This document shows positions 8,171 through 15,863 of a stretch of 64,000 bases of DNA, piece by piece. Both the position numbers and the translations under genes were made by a program. Positions within the stretch are counted from its first letter, which is position 1. Each line of letters starts with the position of its first letter. The stretch lies in NCBI RefSeq assembly GCF_009720775.1, contig NZ_WNKW01000008.1, positions 1-64,000 of the forward strand, in the 5' to 3' direction. This stretch comes from Pseudoduganella danionis. GTDB taxonomy: Bacteria; Pseudomonadota; Gammaproteobacteria; Burkholderiales; Burkholderiaceae_D. The notes beneath the pieces are model-generated. The model searched no databases. It was not told the origin of the DNA and saw only the letters and a list, made by a program, of their open reading frames with translations.

Positions 8171-10255
8171 ATGCAAACTATCACCCCTCGTGCGCCCACC
8201 ACCCTAGCCGCCCGGCTAGGCTGGGCTGCCCTCGCCCTGTGCGGTGCGGCAGCGCTGGGCGTTGTCGCGCTTAAGCGCGGCGAATCGATCAGCGCCATCT
8301 GGATCGTCATCGCCGCCGTCTGCGTGTATCTGATCGCCTACCGTTTCTACAGCCTGTACATCGCCGACAAGGTGCTGGGGCTGGACGCGCGCCGCCTGAC
8401 CCCGGCCCAGCGCCTGAACGACGGTCTGGACCACGTACCGACCAATAAATACGTGTTGTTCGGCCACCACTTCGCCGCGATTGCCGGTGCCGGTCCGCTG
8501 GTCGGCCCCGTGCTCGCGGCGCAGATGGGCTATCTGCCCGGCATGCTGTGGATCCTGGCTGGCGTGGTATTTGCCGGCGCCGTGCAAGACTTCATCGTGC
8601 TGTTCATCTCGACCCGCCGTGATGGCCGCTCGCTGGGTGACCTGATCAAATCCGAACTGGGCCAGATCCCTGGCATGATCGCCCTGCTGGGCACCTTCAT
8701 GATCATGGTGATCATTCTGGCCGTGCTGGCACTGATCGTAGTGAAAGCGCTGGCCGGTTCGCCATGGGGTAGTTTCACCGTGATGGCCACCATCCCTATC
8801 GCCCTGTTCATGGGCGTGTACACGCGCTACATCCGCGTCGGCCGTATCGGCGAAGTTTCCATCATCGGCTTCATCCTGCTGATCGCTGCCATCTTCGGCG
8901 GCCAAATCGTGCAGGAAAATCCGGCACTGGCCCCGATGTTCACCTACACCGGCACCGAGCTGACCTGGATGCTGATCGGCTACGGCTTTGTTGCCTCCGT
9001 GCTGCCTGTGTGGCTGCTGCTGGCCCCGCGCGACTACCTGTCCACCTTCCTCAAAATCGGCACCATCGTCGGTCTGGCCATCGGCATCATCATCGTTGCG
9101 CCTTACCTGAAAATGCCGGCCATGACCAAGTTCATCGACGGCACCGGCCCGGTCTGGGCAGGTTCGCTGTTCCCTTTCCTGTTCATCACCATCGCCTGCG
9201 GCGCCGTATCCGGCTTCCACGCGCTGATCTCGTCCGGCACCACGCCCAAGATGATCGAAAACGAAACCCATGCCCGCTTCATCGGCTACGGTGCCATGCT
9301 GATGGAATCCTTCGTCGCCATCATGGCGCTGGTAGCCGCATCGACCATCGAACCGGGCGTGTACTTCGCCATGAACAGCCCGGCAGCCCTGATCGGTACC
9401 ACGGCTGATACGGCCGCTGCCGCCATTACGCAATGGGGCTTCTACGTCACGCCGGAAATGCTGACCCAGACCGCCAAGGACGTGGGCGAGCACACCATCA
9501 TTTCGCGTGCCGGTGGCGCGCCGACGCTGGCCGTGGGCATGGCCCACATCCTGTCGAACGTGATCGGCGGCCAGACCATGATGGCCTTCTGGTACCACTT
9601 CGCGATTCTGTTCGAAGCGCTGTTCATCCTGACGGCAGTGGATGCCGGCACCCGCGCCGGCCGCTTCATGCTGCAGGACTTGCTGGGCGCTTTCGTGCCT
9701 GCCATGAAACAAACGGAAAACGTGGTCGCCAACCTGACCGCTACCGGCCTGTGTGTAGCAGCCTGGGGCTACTTCCTGTACCAGGGCGTGGTGGATCCGC
9801 TGGGCGGCATCAACACCCTGTGGCCGCTGTTCGGTATCGCCAACCAGATGCTGGCCGCTATCGCGCTGATCCTCGGCACTTGCGTGCTGTTCAAGATGAA
9901 GCGTGCACGCTTTGCCTGGGTCACCATGGTGCCTACCGTATGGCTGCTGCTGTGCACGCTGACGGCCGGCTTCCAGAAAATCTTCTCGGCCAATCCTAAA
10001 GTCGGCTTCCTCGCCCACGCAGCCAAATATCAGGCTGCCTACGCGGACGGCAAGCTGCTGGCGCCGGCCAAGTCGATGGCGCAGATGCAGCAGGTGATCT
10101 TCAACGATTATCTGGATGCTTCGCTGGCCGGCTTCTTCGTCGTCGTCGTGCTGAGCATACTGGTGTTCGGTATCCGCACCGTGCTGCAAGCCCACGCGGC
10201 CAGCGGCCCGACGGCCAAGGAAAGCCCGCTGGTACTGGCTACCGGAGCCCAGTAA
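8171..10255 (+). CDS. cstA: Carbon starvation protein CstA family transporter
   Basis: A 694-residue polytopic membrane protein of the CstA/BtsT family. The characterised members import pyruvate or peptides. About 16-18 hydrophobic segments are visible, with the family signatures TNKYVLFGHHFAAIAGAGPLVGPVLAAQ and FHALISSGTTPKM. Its length matches E. coli CstA. I chose the ATG at 8171, preceded by GGAGGAAG, over an in-frame start at 8054 that adds 39 residues unlike the family. ybdD overlaps its stop (TAATG). The divergent sensor-kinase/regulator pair is the likely controller. Confidence 0.95.
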   Translation: MQTITPRAPTTLAARLGWAALALCGAAALGVVALKRGESISAIWIVIAAVCVYLIAYRFYSLYIADKVLGLDARRLTPAQRLNDGLDHVPTNKYVLFGHHFAAIAGAGPLVGPVLAAQMGYLPGMLWILAGVVFAGAVQDFIVLFISTRRDGRSLGDLIKSELGQIPGMIALLGTFMIMVIILAVLALIVVKALAGSPWGSFTVMATIPIALFMGVYTRYIRVGRIGEVSIIGFILLIAAIFGGQIVQENPALAPMFTYTGTELTWMLIGYGFVASVLPVWLLLAPRDYLSTFLKIGTIVGLAIGIIIVAPYLKMPAMTKFIDGTGPVWAGSLFPFLFITIACGAVSGFHALISSGTTPKMIENETHARFIGYGAMLMESFVAIMALVAASTIEPGVYFAMNSPAALIGTTADTAAAAITQWGFYVTPEMLTQTAKDVGEHTIISRAGGAPTLAVGMAHILSNVIGGQTMMAFWYHFAILFEALFILTAVDAGTRAGRFMLQDLLGAFVPAMKQTENVVANLTATGLCVAAWGYFLYQGVVDPLGGINTLWPLFGIANQMLAAIALILGTCVLFKMKRARFAWVTMVPTVWLLLCTLTAGFQKIFSANPKVGFLAHAAKYQAAYADGKLLAPAKSMAQMQQVIFNDYLDASLAGFFVVVVLSILVFGIRTVLQAHAASGPTAKESPLVLATGAQ

Positions 10256-10455
10256 TGCTAGGCGAAATCGTTCAGGCAGGCCGCTATCTGGGCCAGAGTG
10301 TGCGGCTGATGATGGGCCTGCCTGAATACGACACCTATGTAAGCCACCGCGAAGCCACCCATCCAGGCGAGCCCATCATGACGTACGAAGAATTCTTCCG
10401 CGAACGTCAGGAAGCCCGCTACGGCGGCGCAGGCAAACGCGGCGGCTGCTGCTAA
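10255..10455 (+). CDS. ybdD: YbdD/YjiX family small protein
   Basis: A 66-residue protein of the YbdD/YjiX (DUF466) family, almost always encoded directly after cstA-type genes. The family pattern GRYLGQSVRLMMGLPEYDTYVSHREATHPGEP is clear, and the protein ends in GGCC. The start codon overlaps the cstA stop by one base, so translation is coupled. YjiX-type proteins are thought to assist the partner transporter. The mechanism cannot be read from the sequence. Confidence 0.93.
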   Translation: MLGEIVQAGRYLGQSVRLMMGLPEYDTYVSHREATHPGEPIMTYEEFFRERQEARYGGAGKRGGCC

Positions 10456-10460
10456 GCCAC

Positions 10461-10513
10461 GGGGTCAGGTCGGGCGTTGGCGCAGAGTCTGCACCGATGC
10501 CCGACCTGACCCC
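10461..10513. terminator. Long inverted repeat, probable terminator or REP-like element
   Basis: Perfect 15-bp arms, GGGGTCAGGTCGGGC at 10461-10475 and the complement at 10499-10513, enclose a 23-nt loop. An ATTTTATTTTT run follows, so the hairpin can end the cstA-ybdD transcript. The GGGGTCAGGTC core also resembles dispersed palindromes seen in related bacteria, so a mobile REP-like origin is possible. Confidence 0.6.
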
Positions 10514-10602
10514 ATTTTATTTTTAGGCGCCAGGGGAACCTCACCCACGCTACAGCGGTCTTATCTTGTGGCGCGGCACCGTCCGCCGCGCGGAGCCTGC
10601 TG

Positions 10603-11469
10603 ATGCCGCCAGCCTTTTCCTATCCGCTCGCCTTTGTACGCAACCTCGGCTGGGTCACCCCCGCCGAGCAGGGCATATTGCGCAGCAAGCGCATCGCCAT
10701 TGCCGGCATGGGCGGCGTGGGCGGAGTCCACCTGCTCACCCTCACCCGCCTCGGCATAGGTGCATTTCATATTGCCGACTTCGACCGCTTCGATCTGGCT
10801 AACTTCAATAGGCAAGTAGGCGCCACCATTACGACGCTGGACTTGCCCAAGGTCGATGTGCTGGCCACGCTGGCGCGTGATATCAACCCCGAATTGCAGC
10901 TGGCCCTGTTCCGCGATGGGGTCCATCACGGCAATATGCCGGCCTTTCTCGATGGCGTGGACCTGTATATCGACGGGCTGGATTTCTTCGCCTTCGGCGC
11001 GCGTCAGGCCGTGTTCGCGGCCTGCGCCGAGCGCGGCATACCCGCCATCACGGCGGCGCCGCTGGGCATGGGTACGGCGCTGCTGAATTTTCTGCCGGGC
11101 GGCATGAGCTTCGATGACTATTTCGGCTGGGGCGATCTGCCCGAAGCGGAAAAAGCCCTGCGCTTTCTGGTGGGGCTGGCCCCAGCAGGATTGCATGGCA
11201 GCTATCTGGTCGATCCGGCCAGCATCAATCTGGAAGCGCAGCGCGGCCCATCCACCATCATGGGCTGCGAGCTATGCGCCGGTGCTGCCGCTACCGAAGC
11301 CCTGAAAATCCTGCTGCAGCGCGGCCCCGTGGCCGCGGCACCGTTCGGCTACCAGTTCGACGCCTACCATAACCGCATGGTGCGCACCTGGCGTCCGGGC
11401 GGCTACCGCAACCCCTTGCAGCAACTGGCCATGTGGGTGATACGGCGGCGCCGTGGAGCGCGCTCATGA
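10603..11469 (+). CDS. ThiF/MoeB-like E1-superfamily adenylyltransferase
   Basis: A 288-residue protein of the E1-like superfamily, whose members adenylate a carboxylate such as the C-terminus of a ubiquitin-fold protein. The Rossmann nucleotide loop is GMGGVGG (35-41), followed by the acidic DFDRFDLANFNRQ segment (59-71) that holds the adenylation Asp and Asn/Arg of the family. Only one C-x2-C pair (GCELCAG, near 225) is visible instead of the four zinc cysteines of MoeB/ThiF. No ubiquitin-like partner is encoded nearby. The gene overlaps the next by ATGA. This split arrangement resembles the fused ThiF-nitroreductase protein MoeY of mycobacteria (from memory). Substrate unknown. Confidence 0.85.
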   Translation: MPPAFSYPLAFVRNLGWVTPAEQGILRSKRIAIAGMGGVGGVHLLTLTRLGIGAFHIADFDRFDLANFNRQVGATITTLDLPKVDVLATLARDINPELQLALFRDGVHHGNMPAFLDGVDLYIDGLDFFAFGARQAVFAACAERGIPAITAAPLGMGTALLNFLPGGMSFDDYFGWGDLPEAEKALRFLVGLAPAGLHGSYLVDPASINLEAQRGPSTIMGCELCAGAAATEALKILLQRGPVAAAPFGYQFDAYHNRMVRTWRPGGYRNPLQQLAMWVIRRRRGARS

Positions 11470-12566
11470 GCCGGCCCGGCCTGCTATTCGACCCCACGCT
11501 GGAACAGATCCTCGATCTGGCCCGCTGGGCGCCCAGCGGCGACAATACCCAGCCATGGCGCTTCGAAATTCTGGGGCCGCGCCGCCTGATCGTACATGGC
11601 CACGATACGCGCAACCATTGCGTGTACGACCTCGACGGCCACCCCAGCCAGCTTTCGCTCGGTGCGCTGCTGGAAACCATGAGCATCGCCGCCAGCCGTT
11701 TCCGCCTGCAGTTGCACGCCAGCCGCCATACGGAAGCACCGGAACAGCATCCGCGTTTCAGCATCGATCTGCTGCCTGCACCCCTGCTGGAAGCCGATGC
11801 ACTGGCCGATTTCATCCAGACCCGCAGCGTGCAGCGGCGTGCCCTGAGCCGGCGTCCGCTCAGTCCGGCTGAACGGGCGGCACTGGCCGGCGCTCTGCCA
11901 TCCGGTTATCAGGCCTACTGGCTGGAAGGCAGCGCGCGGCGCCAAGCCGCATGGCTAATGTTCGACAACGCCGGCCTGCGCCTGACCATGCCGGAAGCGT
12001 GGCAGGTACACCGCAACGTGATCGACTGGAATGCACGCTACAGCGTCGCGCGCATTCCGTCGCAGGCACTGGGGGTGGATGCCGCCACGGCGCGCCTGAT
12101 GCAATGGATTATGCAGCGCTGGGAACGCGTGGCCTTTTTCAACCGCTGGCTGGCCGGCACGCTGGCGCCACGCTTGCAGATGGACTTGCTGCCGGGACTG
12201 GCCTGTGCTGCCCATTTCGTCCTGGTCGCGCCGCGCCGTGCCCAGCGCATCGATGATTTTGTCGACGCTGGCCGCGCCGTGCAGCGCTTCTGGCTAACGG
12301 CCACCGGCCTCGGCCTACAAATGCAGCCGGAACTCACTCCGCTGATCTTTGCCCGCTATGTGCGCGATGGCCGCATCTTTTCAGCCACGGCCGGCATGCA
12401 GGAACGTGCTGCAGCCCTGTCGCGCCGCGGCGCTGCCCTGCTCGGTGCGGCCGCCTGGGATCAGGCCATCTTCATGGGGCGCATCGGCGCCGGTCCCGCA
12501 GCACGCTCGCGCTCGCTACGCTTGCCGCTGCACCAGTTGCTGTACGATCCGCCGGGGAGCTTGTGA
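11466..12566 (+). CDS. Nitroreductase-fold protein (Acg-like)
   Basis: A 366-residue protein with split nitroreductase-fold segments. The N-terminal WAPSGDNTQPWRFEI is the FMN-binding signature of the family. The C-terminal half has AGRAVQRFWLTATGLGLQMQPEL, the usual second conserved region. It is longer than classical nitroreductases (about 200 residues) and resembles Acg/Rv2032-type proteins, some of which bind FMN yet lack reductase activity. The start at 11466 overlaps the upstream stop (ATGA). The downstream acyltransferase also overlaps (TGATG), so all three genes are coupled. Joint action with the adenylating enzyme on one substrate is an inference. Confidence 0.8.
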   Translation: MSRPGLLFDPTLEQILDLARWAPSGDNTQPWRFEILGPRRLIVHGHDTRNHCVYDLDGHPSQLSLGALLETMSIAASRFRLQLHASRHTEAPEQHPRFSIDLLPAPLLEADALADFIQTRSVQRRALSRRPLSPAERAALAGALPSGYQAYWLEGSARRQAAWLMFDNAGLRLTMPEAWQVHRNVIDWNARYSVARIPSQALGVDAATARLMQWIMQRWERVAFFNRWLAGTLAPRLQMDLLPGLACAAHFVLVAPRRAQRIDDFVDAGRAVQRFWLTATGLGLQMQPELTPLIFARYVRDGRIFSATAGMQERAAALSRRGAALLGAAAWDQAIFMGRIGAGPAARSRSLRLPLHQLLYDPPGSL

Positions 12567-13231
12567 TGCGCGCCATCCGCGCCAGCCAGATCGCCCTGTT
12601 TCTTCTTCTGCTGGCGCTGATACTGGTGCTGGCCCTGCTTACCACCGCCCTGCTCGACGGCGCACCGCTGGGCGACTTCCGTGCGCTGGTACTGGTGTTC
12701 GGCGCCGTGCTGCTGATCTATCTGTATGCCATCCTGATCTATCGCACCTTGCTATACGTGGCGCCGCTCAAGGAAGGCATCGTTGCCGAGCATACGCCGG
12801 AAGAAACCATCGCCAACCTCAACATTCTGTTCTATCTGCTGCTGTTCAACTCGCTGATCCGCACCCACTTCATACCGGTGCCCCTGCTGCGTCTGCTGTA
12901 TCTGGCACTGGGTGCTAAACTGGGCAGCAATACTTATTGCGCCGGCGTGATACTCGATCCGCCACTGACACACATCGGCAGCAATAGCATCGTCGGCCAC
13001 GACGCAGTGATCTTTTCCCATGTAATCGAAGGTGACAAGCTGGAACTGCGCGCCGTCCACATCGGCAACAACGTCACCATCGGTGCCACGGCCGTCATCA
13101 TGGCGGGCGTGGGCATAGGCGACCGCAGCATTATTTCAGCCGGTGCCGTCGTCACCAAGGATAGCCAGATCGGCGCCGATGAAGTCTGGGGCGGCATACC
13201 GGCTAAACGCTTGCGCAGCCTGAAAGCCTGA
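12566..13231 (+). CDS. Membrane-anchored hexapeptide-repeat acyltransferase
   Basis: A 221-residue protein. Two hydrophobic segments (about 8-28 and 42-62) are followed by a left-handed beta-helix built of hexapeptides (about 105-210), including IGSNSIVGHDAVI, IGNNVTIGATAVI and IGDRSIISAGAVV, ending in VWGGIPAKRLRSL as in WcaF/Maa-type O-acetyltransferases. It probably transfers an acetyl or other acyl group on the inner membrane face. It is the last gene of the ThiF/nitroreductase operon, and the ATG overlaps the upstream stop. The acceptor is unknown. Confidence 0.82.
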   Translation: MRAIRASQIALFLLLLALILVLALLTTALLDGAPLGDFRALVLVFGAVLLIYLYAILIYRTLLYVAPLKEGIVAEHTPEETIANLNILFYLLLFNSLIRTHFIPVPLLRLLYLALGAKLGSNTYCAGVILDPPLTHIGSNSIVGHDAVIFSHVIEGDKLELRAVHIGNNVTIGATAVIMAGVGIGDRSIISAGAVVTKDSQIGADEVWGGIPAKRLRSLKA

Positions 13232-13243
13232 AGCGCATAACGG

Positions 13244-13262
13244 CTGTCGGAGATTCTTACAG
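13244..13262 (+). promoter_or_regulatory. Imperfect dyad, candidate activator site
   Basis: CTGTCGGAGATTCTTACAG has symmetric CTGT/ACAG ends and lies about 63 bp upstream of the sigma54-type promoter at 13325. That is within the distance expected for a sigma54 enhancer-binding protein. PrsR-type activators are known for PEP-CTERM genes. The match to a specific activator is inferred. Confidence 0.4.
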
Positions 13263-13324
13263 TCGTCCCCCGTCCCGCCTTCTGTTGTCTGCTAAGTACT
13301 TGATTCGATTGCCTACCCTGCCAC

Positions 13325-13340
13325 TGGCAAGGCTTTTGCT
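13325..13340 (+). promoter_or_regulatory. Sigma54 (RpoN) promoter of the PEP-CTERM gene
   Basis: TGGCAAGGCTTTTGCT fits the -24/-12 consensus, with GG and GC separated by exactly 10 bp. A start near 13352 would leave a leader of about 40 nt before the CAGGAG ribosome-binding site and the ATG at 13392. Sigma54 control of PEP-CTERM genes is established in other betaproteobacteria. Confidence 0.75.
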
Positions 13341-13391
13341 CTATTCCGCATACGACCCCGATTCCCGGGTTCTCACCGATCAGGAGTATTT

Positions 13392-14339
13392 ATGAAACAG
13401 CTCAAATTGGCCCTAGGCAGTGCGCTGCTGGCCAGCACCATGGCCGCATATGCCGGCCCCACCGTAGGCCTGGATCCCACCGGCGCCGGCCTCTACACCA
13501 CCTATGCCGATCTGTGGACCAATGTGACCGATACTGCACTGGCCACCGGCTTCATCCCGGGCCTGACCGTAGGCGGCCCCGGCGGCGCAGTACCGTATTT
13601 GACGGAGCTGCGTTCGCAAATGGTGATCGGCACTATGACGAACAGCAATATTCCGGCACTGGTTACACCGGGCGGCCTCAACACCACATTCGAGATCAGC
13701 AAGGTAGTGCGCTTCCAGGAACTGGTGGATGCGCAGACGCCCACCACCGCCCACTTCACCATGCCTGCCACGCAGTCGGCCGCCATGGATGTGGACCCGC
13801 TGCATGCGGGCGTACAGAATCTGGCACTCTACCTGGACCGGATCGGCCCTGGCGGCGTCAGCAAGGCTGTGCCCGGTAATGGCGCCAGCACCGTACGCTG
13901 CTATGGCCAAGGCGTTACCTCGGCCGGATGCGGCGGGATTGGTGACCCCGACGGCGATGGCATCATGATCCTGTCTGGCCATTTGGTGTTCAACGACGCC
14001 AGCTTTACCGCTTCCGGCCCAGTCGGTACAGGCTCCTTCGATTCGCGCTTCATGATCGACTATGTCGATCCGCTCTATCTCGATATCGTCAGCGGTTCCG
14101 TGTTCAGCAACAAGATCACGGGGACTACCAACGTACCCTCGTTCTTTACGCCAACCAGCATGTGGGATGGTGCCATCCCGACCACCGTGCCTTTCCTGAA
14201 AGCCGATTCTTCGGATAGCTTTGTTGCCGTACCTGAACCTGGCACGCTGGCACTGATCGGTCTGGGCTTTGCCGGTCTGGCACTCAGCAGCCGCCGTCGC
14301 AATACCCAAAGCATGGGTGGCACCACCATCACAGCCTAG
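13392..14339 (+). CDS. PEP-CTERM sorting domain protein
   Basis: A 315-residue exported protein. The signal peptide is about residues 1-21, with cleavage after AYA. The C-terminus carries the exosortase signal VPEPGTLALIGLGFAGLAL, then an Arg-rich tail (SSRRR), followed by an extra 11-residue tail rich in Thr, Gly and Ser. Exosortase should cleave at the PEP motif, so the mature protein becomes surface or matrix material. The middle region matches no enzyme family I recognise and is rich in Gly, Thr and Pro. The exosortase is not in this window. The upstream promoter is sigma54-type. Confidence 0.9.
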   Translation: MKQLKLALGSALLASTMAAYAGPTVGLDPTGAGLYTTYADLWTNVTDTALATGFIPGLTVGGPGGAVPYLTELRSQMVIGTMTNSNIPALVTPGGLNTTFEISKVVRFQELVDAQTPTTAHFTMPATQSAAMDVDPLHAGVQNLALYLDRIGPGGVSKAVPGNGASTVRCYGQGVTSAGCGGIGDPDGDGIMILSGHLVFNDASFTASGPVGTGSFDSRFMIDYVDPLYLDIVSGSVFSNKITGTTNVPSFFTPTSMWDGAIPTTVPFLKADSSDSFVAVPEPGTLALIGLGFAGLALSSRRRNTQSMGGTTITA

Positions 14340-14347
14340 GCGTCCGC

Positions 14348-14375
14348 GCCCTGCACGCGTGCCAGTGTGCAGGGC
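14348..14375 (+). terminator. Hairpin after the PEP-CTERM gene
   Basis: GCCCTGCAC (14348-14356) pairs perfectly with GTGCAGGGC (14367-14375) across a 10-nt loop, beginning 9 bp past the stop codon. No T run follows, so it may stabilise the transcript end or need Rho. Confidence 0.4.
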
Positions 14376-14458
14376 ATCCACAGCGCGTCGCCACTGCAGT
14401 ACGGACGCGCTGCCTTGTGCACTACCGTGTCTGTTGCACCTAGCCTGCAGATCGTGCG

Positions 14459-15679
14459 CTAGCGTGCACTCACGGCGCGCGCGCCCACCCTGTCTAGCGC
14501 TGCCAACAAACGCTGCGCCACGTCGTAATGCTGGAATACCTTGGCCATCTGTGCAGCCGCAGCCCGTATGCCCGGATGCACCAGCATCTGCATCACACTC
14601 TCGCGCAACGCCGACGCCTGCAAACGGTCGGAGCGCAGGCATCGGCCAGCCCCCACCGCCAACACTCCCTGCATATTCAGATACTGATCCAGATTACCGG
14701 CTATCCCCAGCACCGGCACTCCGGCGGCCAGCGCCTGTTGCGTGCTGGGGCTGCCGCCATTGCAAATGACCACTTGCGCCCGCTGCGCCGCGCGCTCGCC
14801 GGGCAGATACTGCGCCACGAAAGCATTGTCCGGTATGGCATCGGGCATGGCCTGCCCGGCCGTCGCCACCATCAGCCGCAAGGGCAAGCTGGCCAGCGCC
14901 TGCAATATCAAGGGCAATAGCTCGCCCTGTCCCGAACTCCCCAGCGTGACATACACTAGCGGCAAATCTTGCGGCAAACCATGCCACCATTCTGGCTCCG
15001 GCGTAGGTGGCGACCACGTTACCGGCCCCAGATAAGCATGGTTGGCGGGCAAGCTGGTGGCAGCAAACATTTCCGCCACGTCCGGATACAGCACCTGATC
15101 GGCATCCGCATACAGACTGCGCAAATCATAGGGCAAGGTCGGCAGACGATAGCGCCGCCGTAATTGATTCAGCGGTACGCTATGCAGCGCAAAAGCGAGC
15201 GGGCGCACGGCACGGAATAGCTGGTTGGCCAGTGCAATCGGAAGCACACGCGCGAGTGCAATCGCGGGCACCGTATATTGCTGCGTTACATAAGGACTCC
15301 AGTAGGCATTAATCAGCCCGATATAGGGCAGCGCCAGCAAGCGGGCGCTGACGGCTAGCGACAGCCGGAAGTCACCTATCACGGCGTCCGGCCGCAAGCG
15401 TTCCAGCAAGCGCCTGTCCTCTGCGACGTAGGTCTGCAATGTGGCCACATCATAAACAGGTTTGCCGGCCGCCAATGCGCCCAGAAACTGTTCGCTAGAA
15501 ATACTATGCAGCGGCCAGTACTGCATGCTTCCAGCCGGGAAAAACTGGCTATAGCCGCCCGCGCAGGCGAAGTGCAGCTCATACTCCAACGGCGATAGCA
15601 TGCGCGCCAGCGCCAGCGGTCTTCCCACATGTGCCAGCGTTACCGCTTCCGCTACAAACAGTATTTTTTTGCGCGCCAT
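14459..15679 (-). CDS. UGT/MGT-like glycosyltransferase (GT1)
   Basis: A 406-residue GT-B fold protein. The N-terminal acceptor domain starts LFVAEAVTLAHVGRPLALARML. The C-terminal nucleotide-sugar domain has VYVTLGSSGQGE and VICNGGSPSTQQALAAGVPVLGIAGNLDQ. The usual GT1 His of the HGG motif is replaced (CNGGSPST), while the GGxxxxxQAL pattern and the closing D/NQ are kept. Family members glycosylate lipids, sterols, carotenoids or macrolides. The substrate cannot be told here. It is divergent from the hybrid kinase gene across a 184-bp region holding a perfect palindrome. Confidence 0.85.
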   Translation of the reverse strand: MARKKILFVAEAVTLAHVGRPLALARMLSPLEYELHFACAGGYSQFFPAGSMQYWPLHSISSEQFLGALAAGKPVYDVATLQTYVAEDRRLLERLRPDAVIGDFRLSLAVSARLLALPYIGLINAYWSPYVTQQYTVPAIALARVLPIALANQLFRAVRPLAFALHSVPLNQLRRRYRLPTLPYDLRSLYADADQVLYPDVAEMFAATSLPANHAYLGPVTWSPPTPEPEWWHGLPQDLPLVYVTLGSSGQGELLPLILQALASLPLRLMVATAGQAMPDAIPDNAFVAQYLPGERAAQRAQVVICNGGSPSTQQALAAGVPVLGIAGNLDQYLNMQGVLAVGAGRCLRSDRLQASALRESVMQMLVHPGIRAAAAQMAKVFQHYDVAQRLLAALDRVGARAVSAR

Positions 15680-15712
15680 ACTGCCAGCATGGTGCGCCGC
15701 AATTAAGGCTGT

Positions 15713-15726
15713 TTGAGCTAGCTCAA
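15713..15726. promoter_or_regulatory. Perfect 14-bp palindrome in a divergent promoter region
   Basis: TTGAGCTAGCTCAA lies 34 bp upstream of the glycosyltransferase ATG and about 140 bp upstream of the kinase ATG. Its symmetry and place suggest a dimeric repressor or activator site acting on one or both genes. Confidence 0.4.
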
Positions 15727-15863
15727 TAGTACCGGCCTTCGATCCAGATCAACACTGGTACAGGACGAAGGTTATATTTTTCCAATTGGCATTTCGATTC
15801 CCGGCAGAATGCCGCGCCAGCTGCCGCGTCGTGCAGCGACTACTCTTGCCTACACTGCGCGCA

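Noticed and set aside
8216..10195. A 659-codon open frame on the minus strand opposite cstA
   Set aside because: It is a His/Asp/Gln-rich shadow of a high-GC membrane-protein gene, with no domain and no ribosome-binding site. cstA is unmistakable on the other strand.
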